From Idiomarina aquatica (lineage in GTDB: Bacteria; Pseudomonadota; Gammaproteobacteria; Enterobacterales; Alteromonadaceae): a stretch of 64,000 bases of DNA. Position 1 is the first letter of the stretch. Every line of letters begins with the position of its first letter. The stretch covers positions 62,001-126,000 of the forward strand of contig NZ_SNXI01000003.1 in the NCBI RefSeq assembly GCF_004362895.1. Direction: 5' to 3'. Positions 16,473-26,132 of this stretch are shown piece by piece. The notes below the pieces were generated by a model that saw only the letters and a list, made by a program, of their open reading frames with translations, had not been told where the DNA came from and did no database searches. Both the position numbers and the translations under genes were made by a program.

Positions 16473-16703
16473 ATGAAAGTTGATGAAGACAAAGTCGATG
16501 AGGCCGTGCTTGCTTTGCTACAGCTGACTTTGCACGATGGTTGTCGGTCGTGGAAGTCCTTCGATTGGGATGTTATGAATAGGCTCCATGAAAAGGGTCT
16601 TATTGGGAATCCAGTTGGTAAAAGTAAGTCTGTCCTGCTCACAGAGGATGGTCTGAAAGAGTCAGAGCGCCTGTTCAAGAAATTTTTCGCTAAGCACGAT
16701 TAA
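16473..16703 (+). CDS. DUF6429 family small protein
   Basis: 76 residues that fit DUF6429 well: VDEDKVDEAVLALLQLTLHD, then SWKSFDWDVMNRLHEKGLI and VLLTEDGLKESERLFKKFF. The pattern of helices and a short beta wing resembles a winged-helix fold, though no function is established. It lies 55 bases after hsdR with an AGGA ribosome site and is followed by a bidirectional terminator, so it may end the island. Confidence 0.75.
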   Translation: MKVDEDKVDEAVLALLQLTLHDGCRSWKSFDWDVMNRLHEKGLIGNPVGKSKSVLLTEDGLKESERLFKKFFAKHD

Positions 16704-16729
16704 GTCTCGGAAGTCGGCAATCAATACAA

Positions 16730-16753
16730 AAAGCCCTCTAACCAGAGGGCTTT
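16730..16753. terminator. Bidirectional rho-independent terminator
   Basis: Stem AAAGCCCTCT (16730-16739), loop AACC, stem AGAGGGCTTT (16744-16753). A-rich and T-rich flanks serve both the DUF6429 gene on the plus strand and gcvP on the minus strand. Confidence 0.85.
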
Positions 16754-16801
16754 CGAATAACCAAACTTTAGTGCTGTAGAGCACGTGCGCCGGGGCGCAC
16801 G

Positions 16802-19690
16802 CTACCGGTATTCGTCAATGCTCGGGCAGGAGCACATCAGGTTGCGGTCGCCAAACACGTCATCAATACGGTTAACGGTTGGCCAGAACTTGTCGTAGCC
16901 AACGGCTTCTACCGGATAGGTTGCCGTTTGGCGGTCGTATGGGCGATCCCATTCAGCATCAGTAATATCCGCTAGGGTATGCGGTGCATTTACCAGCGGG
17001 TTATTGTCTTTCGGCCAGTCGCCGGCGGCAATCTTATCGGCTTCTTGCTTAATGCTAACCATCGCTTCGATAAAACGATCCAGCTCAGCTTTAGACTCAG
17101 ACTCTGTCGGCTCAACCATAATGGTACCCGCTACCGGGAAGCTCATGGTTGGCGAGTGGAAGCCGTAGTCCTGCAGACGTTTAGCAACGTCGATTTCGGC
17201 AATGCCGGCCGCTTCTTTTAACGGACGCAAGTCGATAATGCACTCGTGTGCAACGCGGTTGTTACGACCACGGTACAGGATCTTGAAGTGTTTGCTTAAC
17301 TGCTCAGCCACGTAGTTTGCGTTCATAATAGCCACTTCAGAGGCTTCACGCAGACCGCGGCCACCCATCATGGCAATATACATCCACGAAATTGGCAGAA
17401 TGCTGGCACTACCAAACTGTGCACCCGATACGGCGCCGTTACCGGTTTTAGTCGACTCGATGTTGATCACGCTATGGTTTGGCAAAAAGTCTTTCAGGTG
17501 TTCTTTAACACCGATGGGGCCCATACCCGGACCACCACCGCCATGCGGGATACAGAAGGTTTTATGCAGGTTAAGGTGCGATACGTCAGAGCCTATGTAA
17601 CCTGGCGAGGTCACGCCAACCTGAGCGTTCATGTTGGCACCGTCCATGTAGACCTGGCCGCCGTAGCTGTGGACTAAGTCACAGATTTCGCGAATGCCTT
17701 CTTCGTATACACCGTGCGTAGACGGGTAAGTGACCATGATGCACGACAAGTTATCGCCGGCTTCTTCAGCTTTCGCTTTCAGGTCAGCCATGTCGACGTT
17801 GCCGTGTTTGTCGCAGTCTACGACCACGACTTTCATGTTCATCATTTGCGCTGAGGCCGGGTTAGTACCGTGCGCCGAGCTTGGGATTAAGCAAATATCG
17901 CGATGTCCGTCGCCGCGGCTTTCATGGTACTTCTGAATCGCCAGCAGACCAGCGTATTCGCCTTGCGCACCGGAGTTAGGCTGCATCGACAACGCGTCGT
18001 AACCGGTAATATCAATTAACCAGTCAGACAACGTCGATACCAATTCAGCATAACCCTGCGCCTGATCGACCGGGCAGAACGGGTGCAACTGGCCAAACTC
18101 AGGCCAGGTGACCGGGATCATCTCAGCGGTTGCGTTAAGCTTCATGGTGCACGAACCCAGCGAAATCATCGAATGATTTAATGCTAAGTCTTTGTTTTCC
18201 AGCTTTTTGATATAACGCAGCATTTCGGTTTCTGAGTGGTACTCGTTAAATACCGGGTGCGTTAAAAAGTCCGACTGGCGCACCAACGCCGCAGGAATCG
18301 ACTCAACGTCACCGCTTGCAACACGGCTGTCTAATACGTCGATATCCAGGCCGTGATTTTCGCCAAACAAGACAGTAAACAGGGCTTCGACATCGTCACG
18401 AGTTTTGGCTTCATCCAGGCTCACACCAAACACGCCCTCGCCGTCGTTGCGCAGGTTCAGCTGTGCTGCCTTAGAGCGCGCCAACACGTCTGCCGCGTTG
18501 TCTTTCATTTCGAAAGTCAGGGTGTCAAACCAATGACCATTTTGAATCTCTACGCCTTTGTCTTTTAAGCCCAGCGCCACGATGTCGGTCAGACGGTGGA
18601 TACGATTAGCAATACGACGCAGGCCTTGCGGGCCATGGTAGACCGCATAAAACGACGCCATGTTAGCCAGCAGTACCTGCGCGGTACAGATGTTTGAATT
18701 CGCTTTTTCGCGGCGGATATGCTGCTCGCGAGTTTGCATTGCCATGCGCAATGCAGGGCGGCCGCGGCTGTCTTTGGACACACCAATTATGCGACCCGGC
18801 AATGAACGCTTAAACTTGTCGCGAGTTGCGAAGAACGCGGCATGAGGACCGCCGTAACCCATAGGAACACCAAAGCGCTGAGCGTTACCGAACACCATGT
18901 CGGCACCCATTTCGCCCGGAGACTTAAGCATCAACAAGCTCATTAAATCAGAGGCAACGGCAACGATGGCCTTTTTCTCTTGTAACTCGCCAATCAGCTG
19001 CTCGATATTATGCAGCTCACCAGTTTTATCCGGGTACTGTAATAACGCACCGAACACGTCATGGTCAGAGGCCTCACGCGCCGGACCTACAATGATCTCA
19101 AAACCGAAGTACTCTGCACGTGTTTTAACTACGTCGATGGTTTGTGGGTAAACGTTGTCAGCAATATAGAACGCATTCGACTTTTTATTTTTCGATACGC
19201 GTTTGGCCATCGCCATTGCTTCGGCGGCCGCAGTCGCTTCATCCAGCAACGAGGCGCTGGCCAAATCCAGGCCAGTTAAATCCATGGTCATTTGCTGGAA
19301 GTTAAGCAGTGCTTCCAGACGGCCTTGTGCAATCTCCGGCTGATACGGCGTGTACGCTGTGTACCAACCCGGGTTTTCCAGTACGTTACGCAAGATCACG
19401 TTAGGCGTTACGGTGTCGTAATAGCCCATGCCGATATACGACGTAAAAATTTGATTCTTTTTGGCTATCGCTTTCAGCGTTGCCAACGCTTCGCGCTCGC
19501 TTTGTGGCTCGCCCACCTGCAAAAACGGTTCGCGCAGGATAGTACCCGGCACCGTGTCTTTAGTCAGCGCTTCCAGCGAATCCGCACCAAGCACCTCAAG
19601 CATCGCTTTTTGCTCGTCAGCGCTGGGGCCAATGTGGCGGCCAATAAATTCGTCGTGATGTTCTAATTGCGTCAGGGTAGTACTGGTCAT
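16802..19690 (-). CDS. gcvP: Glycine dehydrogenase (decarboxylating), P protein
   Basis: 962 residues, the standard length of the fused P protein. Two homologous halves are visible; the catalytic half carries the PLP-binding segment [17 protein letters not shown] with Lys710. It decarboxylates glycine and passes the aminomethyl group to the lipoyl arm of GcvH. It is the third gene after gcvT and gcvH on the minus strand. A clear hairpin with a U-rich tail separates it from gcvH, so its expression may be partly uncoupled from the other two. Confidence 0.98.
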   Translation of the reverse strand: MTSTTLTQLEHHDEFIGRHIGPSADEQKAMLEVLGADSLEALTKDTVPGTILREPFLQVGEPQSEREALATLKAIAKKNQIFTSYIGMGYYDTVTPNVILRNVLENPGWYTAYTPYQPEIAQGRLEALLNFQQMTMDLTGLDLASASLLDEATAAAEAMAMAKRVSKNKKSNAFYIADNVYPQTIDVVKTRAEYFGFEIIVGPAREASDHDVFGALLQYPDKTGELHNIEQLIGELQEKKAIVAVASDLMSLLMLKSPGEMGADMVFGNAQRFGVPMGYGGPHAAFFATRDKFKRSLPGRIIGVSKDSRGRPALRMAMQTREQHIRREKANSNICTAQVLLANMASFYAVYHGPQGLRRIANRIHRLTDIVALGLKDKGVEIQNGHWFDTLTFEMKDNAADVLARSKAAQLNLRNDGEGVFGVSLDEAKTRDDVEALFTVLFGENHGLDIDVLDSRVASGDVESIPAALVRQSDFLTHPVFNEYHSETEMLRYIKKLENKDLALNHSMISLGSCTMKLNATAEMIPVTWPEFGQLHPFCPVDQAQGYAELVSTLSDWLIDITGYDALSMQPNSGAQGEYAGLLAIQKYHESRGDGHRDICLIPSSAHGTNPASAQMMNMKVVVVDCDKHGNVDMADLKAKAEEAGDNLSCIMVTYPSTHGVYEEGIREICDLVHSYGGQVYMDGANMNAQVGVTSPGYIGSDVSHLNLHKTFCIPHGGGGPGMGPIGVKEHLKDFLPNHSVINIESTKTGNGAVSGAQFGSASILPISWMYIAMMGGRGLREASEVAIMNANYVAEQLSKHFKILYRGRNNRVAHECIIDLRPLKEAAGIAEIDVAKRLQDYGFHSPTMSFPVAGTIMVEPTESESKAELDRFIEAMVSIKQEADKIAAGDWPKDNNPLVNAPHTLADITDAEWDRPYDRQTATYPVEAVGYDKFWPTVNRIDDVFGDRNLMCSCPSIDEYR

Positions 19691-19727
19691 TTACCTCGGC
19701 CTCGTACAAATAGGAAAATTTTCTGTG

Positions 19728-19767
19728 TAAGAAAAACAACGAACCCCGGCTGTTGGCTCCGGGGTTC
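19728..19767 (-). terminator. Terminator-like hairpin between gcvH and gcvP
   Basis: GAACCCCGG (19741-19749) pairs with CCGGGGTTC (19759-19767). Read on the minus strand it is followed by a U-rich run opposite 19728-19740. It should stop or attenuate transcripts coming from gcvTH before gcvP. Confidence 0.75.
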
Positions 19768-19800
19768 GCGACGTTCCATGTCTGCTAATGCATGACGAAA

Positions 19801-20190
19801 TTAATCTTCGTCAATTGACGCTTCATAGGCGTCTGCGTCCAACAGGTTTTGCAGCTCGCTACTGTCGTCCGCTTTAATTTTGAATAACCAACCGTCGCCA
19901 TACGGGTCGTTGTTGACGGTTTCTGGCGAATCTTCCAAATCTTCATTAATAGCAACGACTTCGCCGCTAATGGGTGCATAGATATCGGATGCCGCTTTTA
20001 CTGACTCAGCGACTGCAATATCGTCACCGGTTTCGACTTTATCGCCAACATCAGGCAACTCGACGAATACCATATCACCCAACAGGTCCTGGGCATGCTC
20101 ACTGATACCAATGGTGAAGGTACCGTCACCCTCGTCGCGAACCCACTCGTGGGTTGATGCATACTTTAAATCGGCTGGAATGTTGCTCAT
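19801..20190 (-). CDS. gcvH: Glycine cleavage system H protein
   Basis: 129 residues with the lipoyl-domain fold. The lipoylated residue is Lys65 in [15 protein letters not shown], at the same position as in E. coli. GcvH shuttles the aminomethyl group between GcvP, GcvT and the dihydrolipoyl dehydrogenase. It is 34 bases after gcvT and has a good Shine-Dalgarno (AGGAAGT). Complete and conventional. Confidence 0.97.
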   Translation of the reverse strand: MSNIPADLKYASTHEWVRDEGDGTFTIGISEHAQDLLGDMVFVELPDVGDKVETGDDIAVAESVKAASDIYAPISGEVVAINEDLEDSPETVNNDPYGDGWLFKIKADDSSELQNLLDADAYEASIDED

Positions 20191-20224
20191 AATGACTTCC
20201 TGTTATTAGTCTATAAAAACGTGA

Positions 20225-21304
20225 TTATAAAACAGATTGACCGTTTCGCACGAAGCTTGGCTTAACGACTTTTACCGGTACTTGCTTCTTACGCATTTCT
20301 ACCTCGGCTGTATCACCAACGCTGGCCGGTACACGAGCCATCGCGACAGAGAATCCAAGTGTAGGCGAGAATGTACCAGAAGTGATGATACCTTCGCCAC
20401 CTTCAACGGTCACTTTTTGACCGTGACGCAGTACCCCTTTTGCTTCCATTACCAGACCAACTAACTTGTCGTGGCCCTTTTCTTTTAAAGCTTCTAATGC
20501 TTTGCGGCCAATAAAGTTGCGGTCTGCCGGTTCAAACGCCACACTCCAGCCCATGTTTGCTTCCAGCGGGGTAATGTTCTCGTCCATATCCTGGCCGTAC
20601 AGGTTCATGCCAGCTTCCAGACGCAGGGTATCACGCGCCCCCAAACCGCACGGTGCAACATCGGCTTTTAACAGAGCATCCCACAGCGCTTCCAGCTGCT
20701 GCGATGGCACGACAATTTCGTAGCCCTTCTCGCCGGTGTAACCGGTGGTAGCAATAAAGTAGTCGTCTACTTGTTTACCCACAAATGGTTTCATGCCGTC
20801 AATTTCGGCGTACTGATCTGCGCTAATTACCTGTTGGATTTTTTCTGCCGCGTTAGGACCTTGCAGCGCAACCATGCCCATGTCGTCACGTTCGTTGGTG
20901 GTTACGTCAAAATCAGCAGCGACTTTTTCGATCCAGGCTAAATCGCGATCACGGGTCGCTGAGTTGACTACCATACGGTATGAGGTGTCAGAGAAGTGAT
21001 AAACGATAAGGTCGTCAATAACACCACCGCTTTCGTTTAACATGCTGGTGTATTGTGCTTTGCCTTCGGTTTTTAGCTTGGCTACGTCGTTAGCAAGCAA
21101 GTAGCGTAAAAACGCCTGAGCTTGCGCACCTTCAACATCCACAATGGTCATGTGCGAAACATCAAAAACACCGCAGTCTCGGCGCACGGCGTGGTGCTCT
21201 TCGATTTGCGAGCCGTAGTTCAATGGCATATCCCAGCCATGGAAGTCGACCATTTTGGCGCCGGCTTTGACGTGTGCATCATACAACGGAGTTTTGCTGC
21301 CCAT
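20225..21304 (-). CDS. gcvT: Aminomethyltransferase, glycine cleavage T protein
   Basis: 359 residues with the folate-binding GcvT core. Landmarks are [13 protein letters not shown] near the start, GVFDVSHM, the YTGEKGYEI strand and [18 protein letters not shown], where the conserved Asp for the tetrahydrofolate reaction lies. It releases ammonia and forms 5,10-methylene-tetrahydrofolate from the GcvH-bound intermediate. It is the first gene of gcvTHP and diverges from a LysR-type regulator. A promoter with a -35 box inside a palindrome lies upstream. Confidence 0.97.
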   Translation of the reverse strand: MGSKTPLYDAHVKAGAKMVDFHGWDMPLNYGSQIEEHHAVRRDCGVFDVSHMTIVDVEGAQAQAFLRYLLANDVAKLKTEGKAQYTSMLNESGGVIDDLIVYHFSDTSYRMVVNSATRDRDLAWIEKVAADFDVTTNERDDMGMVALQGPNAAEKIQQVISADQYAEIDGMKPFVGKQVDDYFIATTGYTGEKGYEIVVPSQQLEALWDALLKADVAPCGLGARDTLRLEAGMNLYGQDMDENITPLEANMGWSVAFEPADRNFIGRKALEALKEKGHDKLVGLVMEAKGVLRHGQKVTVEGGEGIITSGTFSPTLGFSVAMARVPASVGDTAEVEMRKKQVPVKVVKPSFVRNGQSVL

Positions 21305-21345
21305 AACGCGATCCTTTTAAAATAATGACGAGCTAATGGGCGCAA

Positions 21346-21386
21346 ATTATAGGCGTGATCGGCTTAAACTAACAATGAATATTGTT
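21346..21386 (-). promoter_or_regulatory. gcvT promoter overlapped by a palindromic operator
   Basis: On the minus strand, -35 TTGTTA (21370-21375), an 18-base spacer and -10 TATAAT (21346-21351) precede gcvT. The -35 lies in an inverted repeat AACAAT (21371-21376) / ATTGTT (21381-21386) located between gcvT and the divergent LysR gene. Binding by that LysR protein is inferred from position only. I see no glycine riboswitch in this 135-base gap. Confidence 0.6.
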
Positions 21387-21439
21387 TATAATTGCATTAA
21401 TTATTTAAATACCCTATCTCGACTTTATAAGGCTTTATA

Positions 21440-22294
21440 ATGAAGCACTTGTCCCTTGAGGCGTTGCGAAGTTTTACTGCAGTCATTGAGCTGGGCAGCA
21501 TGACGGCGGCCGGAGAACGTATGGGCCGCTCGCAGCCGGCCATTAGCCTGCAGCTAAAAAAGCTGGAACAGCAAATTGGTGTTGAGTTACTCACACGACA
21601 CGGTGCCGGCTTTGCCCTGACCGCCGATGGCGAAGTGTTATTTGATTACGCCCAACGTTTGTTAGCGCTTAATGATCAGGCCTGGGCGCAATTCGAACCG
21701 CAGCAAGTCAGTGGTAAAGTACGGCTGGGTATTACCAGTGAGTTTGCCTCTAGCTTGTTGCCTAAAGTTTTAGGGCAATTCGCGCAGGTCTACCCACAGG
21801 TTACGCTGCAGGTGACGTCAGCGCTGAGTAAGGACTTACTGGCTGGATTGGGTCAGCAATTTGATATTATTCTGGCACTGCGGGAACAGACCAATAAAAG
21901 TGACGTGCTGATTCAGCGCGAGGAATTAGTCTGGGTGGGCTCACCGGCGTTATCGCCGGCGCTGCTTGAACAACCCAGTTTACCCCTAGTCGTTGCCCCC
22001 GAAGGCTGCATTTACCGGCGCCGCGCCGAACAAAGCCTGCAACGTATTCATCAACCTCATCGTATTACCTACACCAATACCGATTTTTCCGGTCTGACGG
22101 CCGCAATCAATAGTGGACTGGGTATCACGGTGCTTGCTCGCAGCACGGTCCCGGACGCCATTTCTGTTATCGATACACTACCCGATGGCAAGCGGTTGCC
22201 TCATCCGGGCTCGGTTAACGTGATCATGCGGCTCGCGGGCGGTGCATCCACCGCAGCCTCGCAGTTAGCGGACTACCTAAAAGCCAGGATCTAG
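21440..22294 (+). CDS. LysR-family transcriptional regulator
   Basis: 284 residues. The N-terminal winged HTH (about 1-60) reads LSLEALRSFTAVIELGSMTAA, then RSQPAISLQLKKLEQQIGVELL. A periplasmic-binding-protein-like effector domain follows (about 88-284). It is not the classical GcvA by sequence, but it is divergent from gcvT across a short intergenic region with a palindrome over the gcvT promoter, so control of the glycine cleavage genes is plausible. The effector is unknown. The gene ends where a GC-rich repeat element begins. Confidence 0.85.
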   Translation: MKHLSLEALRSFTAVIELGSMTAAGERMGRSQPAISLQLKKLEQQIGVELLTRHGAGFALTADGEVLFDYAQRLLALNDQAWAQFEPQQVSGKVRLGITSEFASSLLPKVLGQFAQVYPQVTLQVTSALSKDLLAGLGQQFDIILALREQTNKSDVLIQREELVWVGSPALSPALLEQPSLPLVVAPEGCIYRRRAEQSLQRIHQPHRITYTNTDFSGLTAAINSGLGITVLARSTVPDAISVIDTLPDGKRLPHPGSVNVIMRLAGGASTAASQLADYLKARI

Positions 22295-22477
22295 GCTCGC
22301 TGTGCTCGCGGTTTAGGGCTACGCCGGTTTGGGCTTGCTGCGCTCGTGGTGTAGACGCTACGCGTGGTGTCGGGCCTGCGGCCGTTAAGCCGCGAAGCCT
22401 AAACCGCGAGCGCAGCGAGCTTATACCGCGAGTGCAAAGCACGAGCCCAAACCACGCGAAGCGTCTACATCGCGAGC
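22295..22477. repeat. GC-rich intergenic element with interleaved inverted repeats
   Basis: Two pairs of long arms interlock. The first is 22295-22317 with 22398-22420 (23 bases, 1 mismatch). The second is 22342-22368 with 22451-22477 (27 bases, 3 mismatches). A shorter exact pair GGTTTGGGCT (22326-22335) and AGCCCAAACC (22444-22453) adds to it. The motif GCTCGCTGCGCTCGCGG recurs on both strands. It lies between the convergent lysR and ubiI genes and its right end runs into the ubiI 3' end. It resembles dispersed REP/BIME-type elements; copy number cannot be judged here. Confidence 0.75.
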
Positions 22478-23634
22478 TGCGCTAGCCGGCGCTTTAACGG
22501 AGTAAGCTTATTGGGTATCGCGAAGGCGATGGCGCGCATGCCTTTCACCAGCGGATTAGCGGTGCCAAAGCCACGTTTGAAAGCTTCCATACCGGCGATC
22601 ATCAGTTGGGTGTCGGCGCGGCGTTCGCGGCTGTATTTACTTAATGCCTTGTTCAATTCAACAAGGGATTTTAAATCCCTTGTGTCTAAATGTTGCGCCA
22701 GTGCTCGCACATCGGCAAAACCCAAATTTGCACCCTGCCCCGCCAATGGATGAATGGTATGCGCGGCATCACCGGCTAACACAATGCGGCCATGCTGCCA
22801 CTGCCGGGCGTACTGCATGCGCAGAGGGAAAGCCTTAATATCAGAGACACATTTACAGCCACCTAATACTCGTTGTGACTCGGTTTCTACGTGCTTGGCA
22901 AAGCGCTCTGCCGATTCATGTAACAACTGTTCAGCCAGCGCCGTGTCAGCCGACCAAACAATCGACACAGTGTGCGCATCGGGAGTCGGCAGCAACGCCA
23001 GCGGTCCGGTCGGCAAAAATATCTGCCGCGCGACGCCGCCATGAGGCTGCTCCGTTTTAATATTAGCGACAATACCCTGTTGCTCATAATCCCAGAACGT
23101 TACGGGTAATTCGCTCCATTGCCTTACCAGCGAGCGACCACCGTCAGCGCCTACCAACAACGACGCAAAGACTAAGTCATCACCCACTTTTATTTCGACC
23201 AGACTATCGGCATCCCCTTCGTTAAGCAGTTTCCACTCGTCAACTTGCTGAATATCAACACCCAGTTGCAGTGCCTGCTGCCACAAAAAGTGCTCAACCA
23301 CGTTATTTTCGGCAATCGCACCCAAGTCGTCCTGATTAATTTCTGCGGCACTAAACTCGATGTGTGCAGGGCTGTCTTTATCCCACACTTCCATGCTGGT
23401 ATAAGGCCCAATGCGGTAATCGTCAATCAGCGGCCAGGCGCCGCAATCCCGCAGTACCTGACGGCTGCGATTATTAAGCGCACTGACACGCAGCGCGAGC
23501 TCATCGCTTAATTGCGGCTGCGAATGACGCTCCAACACAGTCACCTGACGTCCTGCCTTGGCCAGTAAACACGCCAGGCTCAAGCCAATCATACCGGCTC
23601 CGACAATGACAATGTCTGCTTGTTGTCGTCTCAT
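22465..23634 (-). CDS. ubiI: UbiH/VisC-family FAD monooxygenase (probable ubiI)
   Basis: 389 residues of the flavin aromatic hydroxylase family. The N-terminal Rossmann FAD motif is DIVIVGAGMIGLSLACLLAKAG. The second FAD motif is LAGDAAHTIHPLAGQGANLG at about residue 285. It follows ubiH directly in the ygfB-pepP-ubiH-ubiI order known from E. coli, which supports assignment as the ubiquinone C5-hydroxylase UbiI. Its start overlaps the ubiH stop by 4 bases. The last codons extend into the GC-rich repeat element downstream. Confidence 0.88.
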   Translation of the reverse strand: MRRQQADIVIVGAGMIGLSLACLLAKAGRQVTVLERHSQPQLSDELALRVSALNNRSRQVLRDCGAWPLIDDYRIGPYTSMEVWDKDSPAHIEFSAAEINQDDLGAIAENNVVEHFLWQQALQLGVDIQQVDEWKLLNEGDADSLVEIKVGDDLVFASLLVGADGGRSLVRQWSELPVTFWDYEQQGIVANIKTEQPHGGVARQIFLPTGPLALLPTPDAHTVSIVWSADTALAEQLLHESAERFAKHVETESQRVLGGCKCVSDIKAFPLRMQYARQWQHGRIVLAGDAAHTIHPLAGQGANLGFADVRALAQHLDTRDLKSLVELNKALSKYSRERRADTQLMIAGMEAFKRGFGTANPLVKGMRAIAFAIPNKLTPLKRRLAQLAM

Positions 23635-24782
23635 ACCCTCATCCCCATGGTTAAGCGAGCGAACGCAGACTTTAACGGCGCTATATGATGCAACCCCAGT
23701 AATGCCATATTGCGCGGCACCACCATCGGCCCATAGTGGTTGGAAAAGCCTCTGACTAACAAATCGGTCAGGTTGATAATGGCATCGTAATCCTGCTGGC
23801 GTTTGTTGTGGTAGTCATTCAACACCGAAAATTCGCCCGGGTCGTTAACCCGCGCCAGCGACGCTACCAGCGTCTCGACATCACGCAGCCCCAGGTTAAA
23901 ACCCTGCCCTGCAATTGGATGTAACGCGTGTGACGCATTGCCAATTATCACACTGCGGTGACGAATAGAGCGCGTTGCCCGCCGTAATTGCAGGGGATAA
24001 AAAAAGCGCTCCGAGGTAGCGGTTATTGCGCCGGCCCGATAACCAAATGCCTGCTGGCAGGTTTTGATAAAATGTTCATCCTGCCAGTGCCTTGCCTGTT
24101 CTGCCGCGTCGCCGGTAAAGGTCCAGACCAGCGAAGCCTGATTATTGGGCATCGGTAACAATGCAATCGGGCCGTGCTCGGTAAAACGCTCGTAGGCCCA
24201 GCCATTGAGGGGCCGATCCAGGGTTAAGGTAGCAATACAGCCAACCTGGTCATACTCTTCGACCTCGCTGGGTAAACGAAGCGCTTCGCGTACCAAAGAA
24301 TGCTGACCATCCGCTCCCACCAACAATTCGGTCGCGAGTTGTTGCCCGTTATCGAGTTTGATATCTATCTGCGCTACCTGCTGATCGATGGTCTCGACCC
24401 GACTCGCACTAAGCCATTCGACATTCGGTAACTGTCGGCAACTTTCGTATAACCGCTGAACCAACTGAGCCGCAGGCACGACCACGCCGAGCGCGTCGAC
24501 ACCCTCGGTTTCGGCGTGTAATTCTGTTGCCCCAATAAAGCCGCGGTCGCTGATGTGAATGTGCTCGATTGGGGTTTGTGTAATGTGCTCATTCAGCACA
24601 CCGAGTTGTTTTAAACGTTTTGCCGACGCGGCCGCCAACGCAATGATGCGCTTATCCTGAGGTGGTCCATCGGCACGAGGTTCTACCACCACAATCGGCC
24701 AGTCAGGCCGTTTTTGCGCTAACATTAAGGCGGTTAGCGCACCGACCAGACTACCGCCGGCAATTACAACTTTTGCATCCAC
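23631..24782 (-). CDS. ubiH: 2-octaprenyl-6-methoxyphenol hydroxylase
   Basis: 383 residues with FAD-binding VVIAGGSLVGALTALMLAQ at the N-terminus and the second motif IIGNASHALHPIAGQGFNLG near residue 280. The usual GD of that second motif is replaced by GN here. It hydroxylates the ubiquinone ring in the aerobic pathway. It overlaps pepP upstream by 19 bases and ubiI downstream by 4, so all are translated from one message. The paralogy with the next gene is evident. UbiH is favoured for this one by gene order. Confidence 0.88.
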   Translation of the reverse strand: MDAKVVIAGGSLVGALTALMLAQKRPDWPIVVVEPRADGPPQDKRIIALAAASAKRLKQLGVLNEHITQTPIEHIHISDRGFIGATELHAETEGVDALGVVVPAAQLVQRLYESCRQLPNVEWLSASRVETIDQQVAQIDIKLDNGQQLATELLVGADGQHSLVREALRLPSEVEEYDQVGCIATLTLDRPLNGWAYERFTEHGPIALLPMPNNQASLVWTFTGDAAEQARHWQDEHFIKTCQQAFGYRAGAITATSERFFYPLQLRRATRSIRHRSVIIGNASHALHPIAGQGFNLGLRDVETLVASLARVNDPGEFSVLNDYHNKRQQDYDAIINLTDLLVRGFSNHYGPMVVPRNMALLGLHHIAPLKSAFARLTMGMRV

Positions 24783-26086
24783 GCTTCTATCTCTTCCACC
24801 GTTTTCGGTACTGACGCCGTCATGTTCTGAAAGCCGTCTTCGGTAATAACTAAATCGTCTTCGATACGAATACCAATACCGCGCCAGCGCTCATCTGCGC
24901 CTGATTCGCGCGAAATATAAATACCCGGCTCAACCGTAATAACCATACCCGGCTCCAATTTAACCGGTTGGTTGTCAGCATCTTTGTAGCGGCCGACATC
25001 ATGTACATCCAGACCCAACCAGTGACTTAGGCCGTGAATAAAGTATTTTTTCCAGCGCTGCTGTTCGAAATTCTCGTCCGCATCCCCTGTTAAAATTTCC
25101 AGTTCTGTCAGGCCATCATTGATAACACGCGCCGCTGCCTGGGTGGCTTGATTCAGGTCAGAGCCGGGTTTGATTTTTTCAAATGCGGCCAGCTGCGCTT
25201 TTAAGACCAATTCGTACAACAGCTTTTGTTCATCCGAAAATTTGCCGTTAACCGGGAAGGTGCGGGTAATATCCGCAGCATAGCCCTGATATTCAGCGCC
25301 GGCATCGACAAGTACCAGATCGCCGTCGTGTAATTGGTCGCGGTTATCGGTGTAGTGCAGCACACAGGCATTGGCACCACCGCCGCAAATCATGCCGTAG
25401 GCCGGGTATAATGCGCCATTCATGGCAAATTCGTGATGCAGTTCAGCGCCCAGTTGATACTCATACGCGCCAGGCTGGACAAATTTCATGATGCGTTTAA
25501 ACGCGTCGCTGCTAATGCGCGCGGCTTCCTGCATTACTTGCAGCTCGTGCGCCGATTTGATTTGTCGCATGCGATCGACCAAGGGTCTGAGATCGTCGAT
25601 ACGGTGCGGGACCTTGTTACCGCGTTTTTCGGTCTCACGCAAATACGCCATTGCCTGGTGAACCTGATGCTCGAGCTCTTCGTCTTCGCCTAAAATTAAA
25701 TAGACGCTCTCGGCACCGTTGAGTGTTTCGGGCAGGCGTTCGTCGATTTCTTCGATATCAAAGGCCTGTTCAATACCCAGAGCGTTGGGTGCATTGTGAT
25801 ACCCCAGCCGCAGTCCATGCCAAACTTCGGCATCCGGATCTTTGTCCTGACAATAAAGTGTGCTGCCGGCGTGGTCAGACACCGTGCTTAACACCAATAC
25901 CGCATCCGGCTCGTTAAAGCCCGTCAGATAATGAAAATAGCTATTCTGTCGAAATGGATATTCGGTATCGTTGCTGCGCGTCAATTCTTGGTTTGCAGCG
26001 ACCAACGCCACCACGTTATCGGGTAGCTGTTCGAGCACGCGTTTACGGCGTTGTAAAAACTCATCCTGGGGTATCACGGGTTTCAT
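24764..26086 (-). CDS. pepP: Xaa-Pro aminopeptidase
   Basis: 440 residues, E. coli PepP length. An N-terminal aminopeptidase P domain (about 1-170) precedes the creatinase-fold M24 catalytic domain. Dinuclear-metal ligands lie in LVDAGAEYQGYAADITRTFP, the HGLSHWLGLDVHD segment, and the Glu residues of TVEPGIYI and GIGIRIEDDL. It removes N-terminal residues preceding proline. It lies between ygfB and ubiH in the conserved gene order, with its 3' end overlapping ubiH. Confidence 0.96.
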   Translation of the reverse strand: MKPVIPQDEFLQRRKRVLEQLPDNVVALVAANQELTRSNDTEYPFRQNSYFHYLTGFNEPDAVLVLSTVSDHAGSTLYCQDKDPDAEVWHGLRLGYHNAPNALGIEQAFDIEEIDERLPETLNGAESVYLILGEDEELEHQVHQAMAYLRETEKRGNKVPHRIDDLRPLVDRMRQIKSAHELQVMQEAARISSDAFKRIMKFVQPGAYEYQLGAELHHEFAMNGALYPAYGMICGGGANACVLHYTDNRDQLHDGDLVLVDAGAEYQGYAADITRTFPVNGKFSDEQKLLYELVLKAQLAAFEKIKPGSDLNQATQAAARVINDGLTELEILTGDADENFEQQRWKKYFIHGLSHWLGLDVHDVGRYKDADNQPVKLEPGMVITVEPGIYISRESGADERWRGIGIRIEDDLVITEDGFQNMTASVPKTVEEIEAWMQKL

Positions 26087-26132
26087 CAGTTCACCTCTTA
26101 ACGAGCAACTTAAAACGAATTTTTATAACCAA

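Noticed and set aside
21305-21439. Possible glycine riboswitch before gcvT
   Set aside because: The leader is too short and lacks the conserved aptamer cores; only a promoter and a palindrome are visible.
22465-24782. Two similar FAD hydroxylase genes as a recent duplication
   Set aside because: They correspond to ubiH and ubiI, an ancient pair kept in this order in E. coli.
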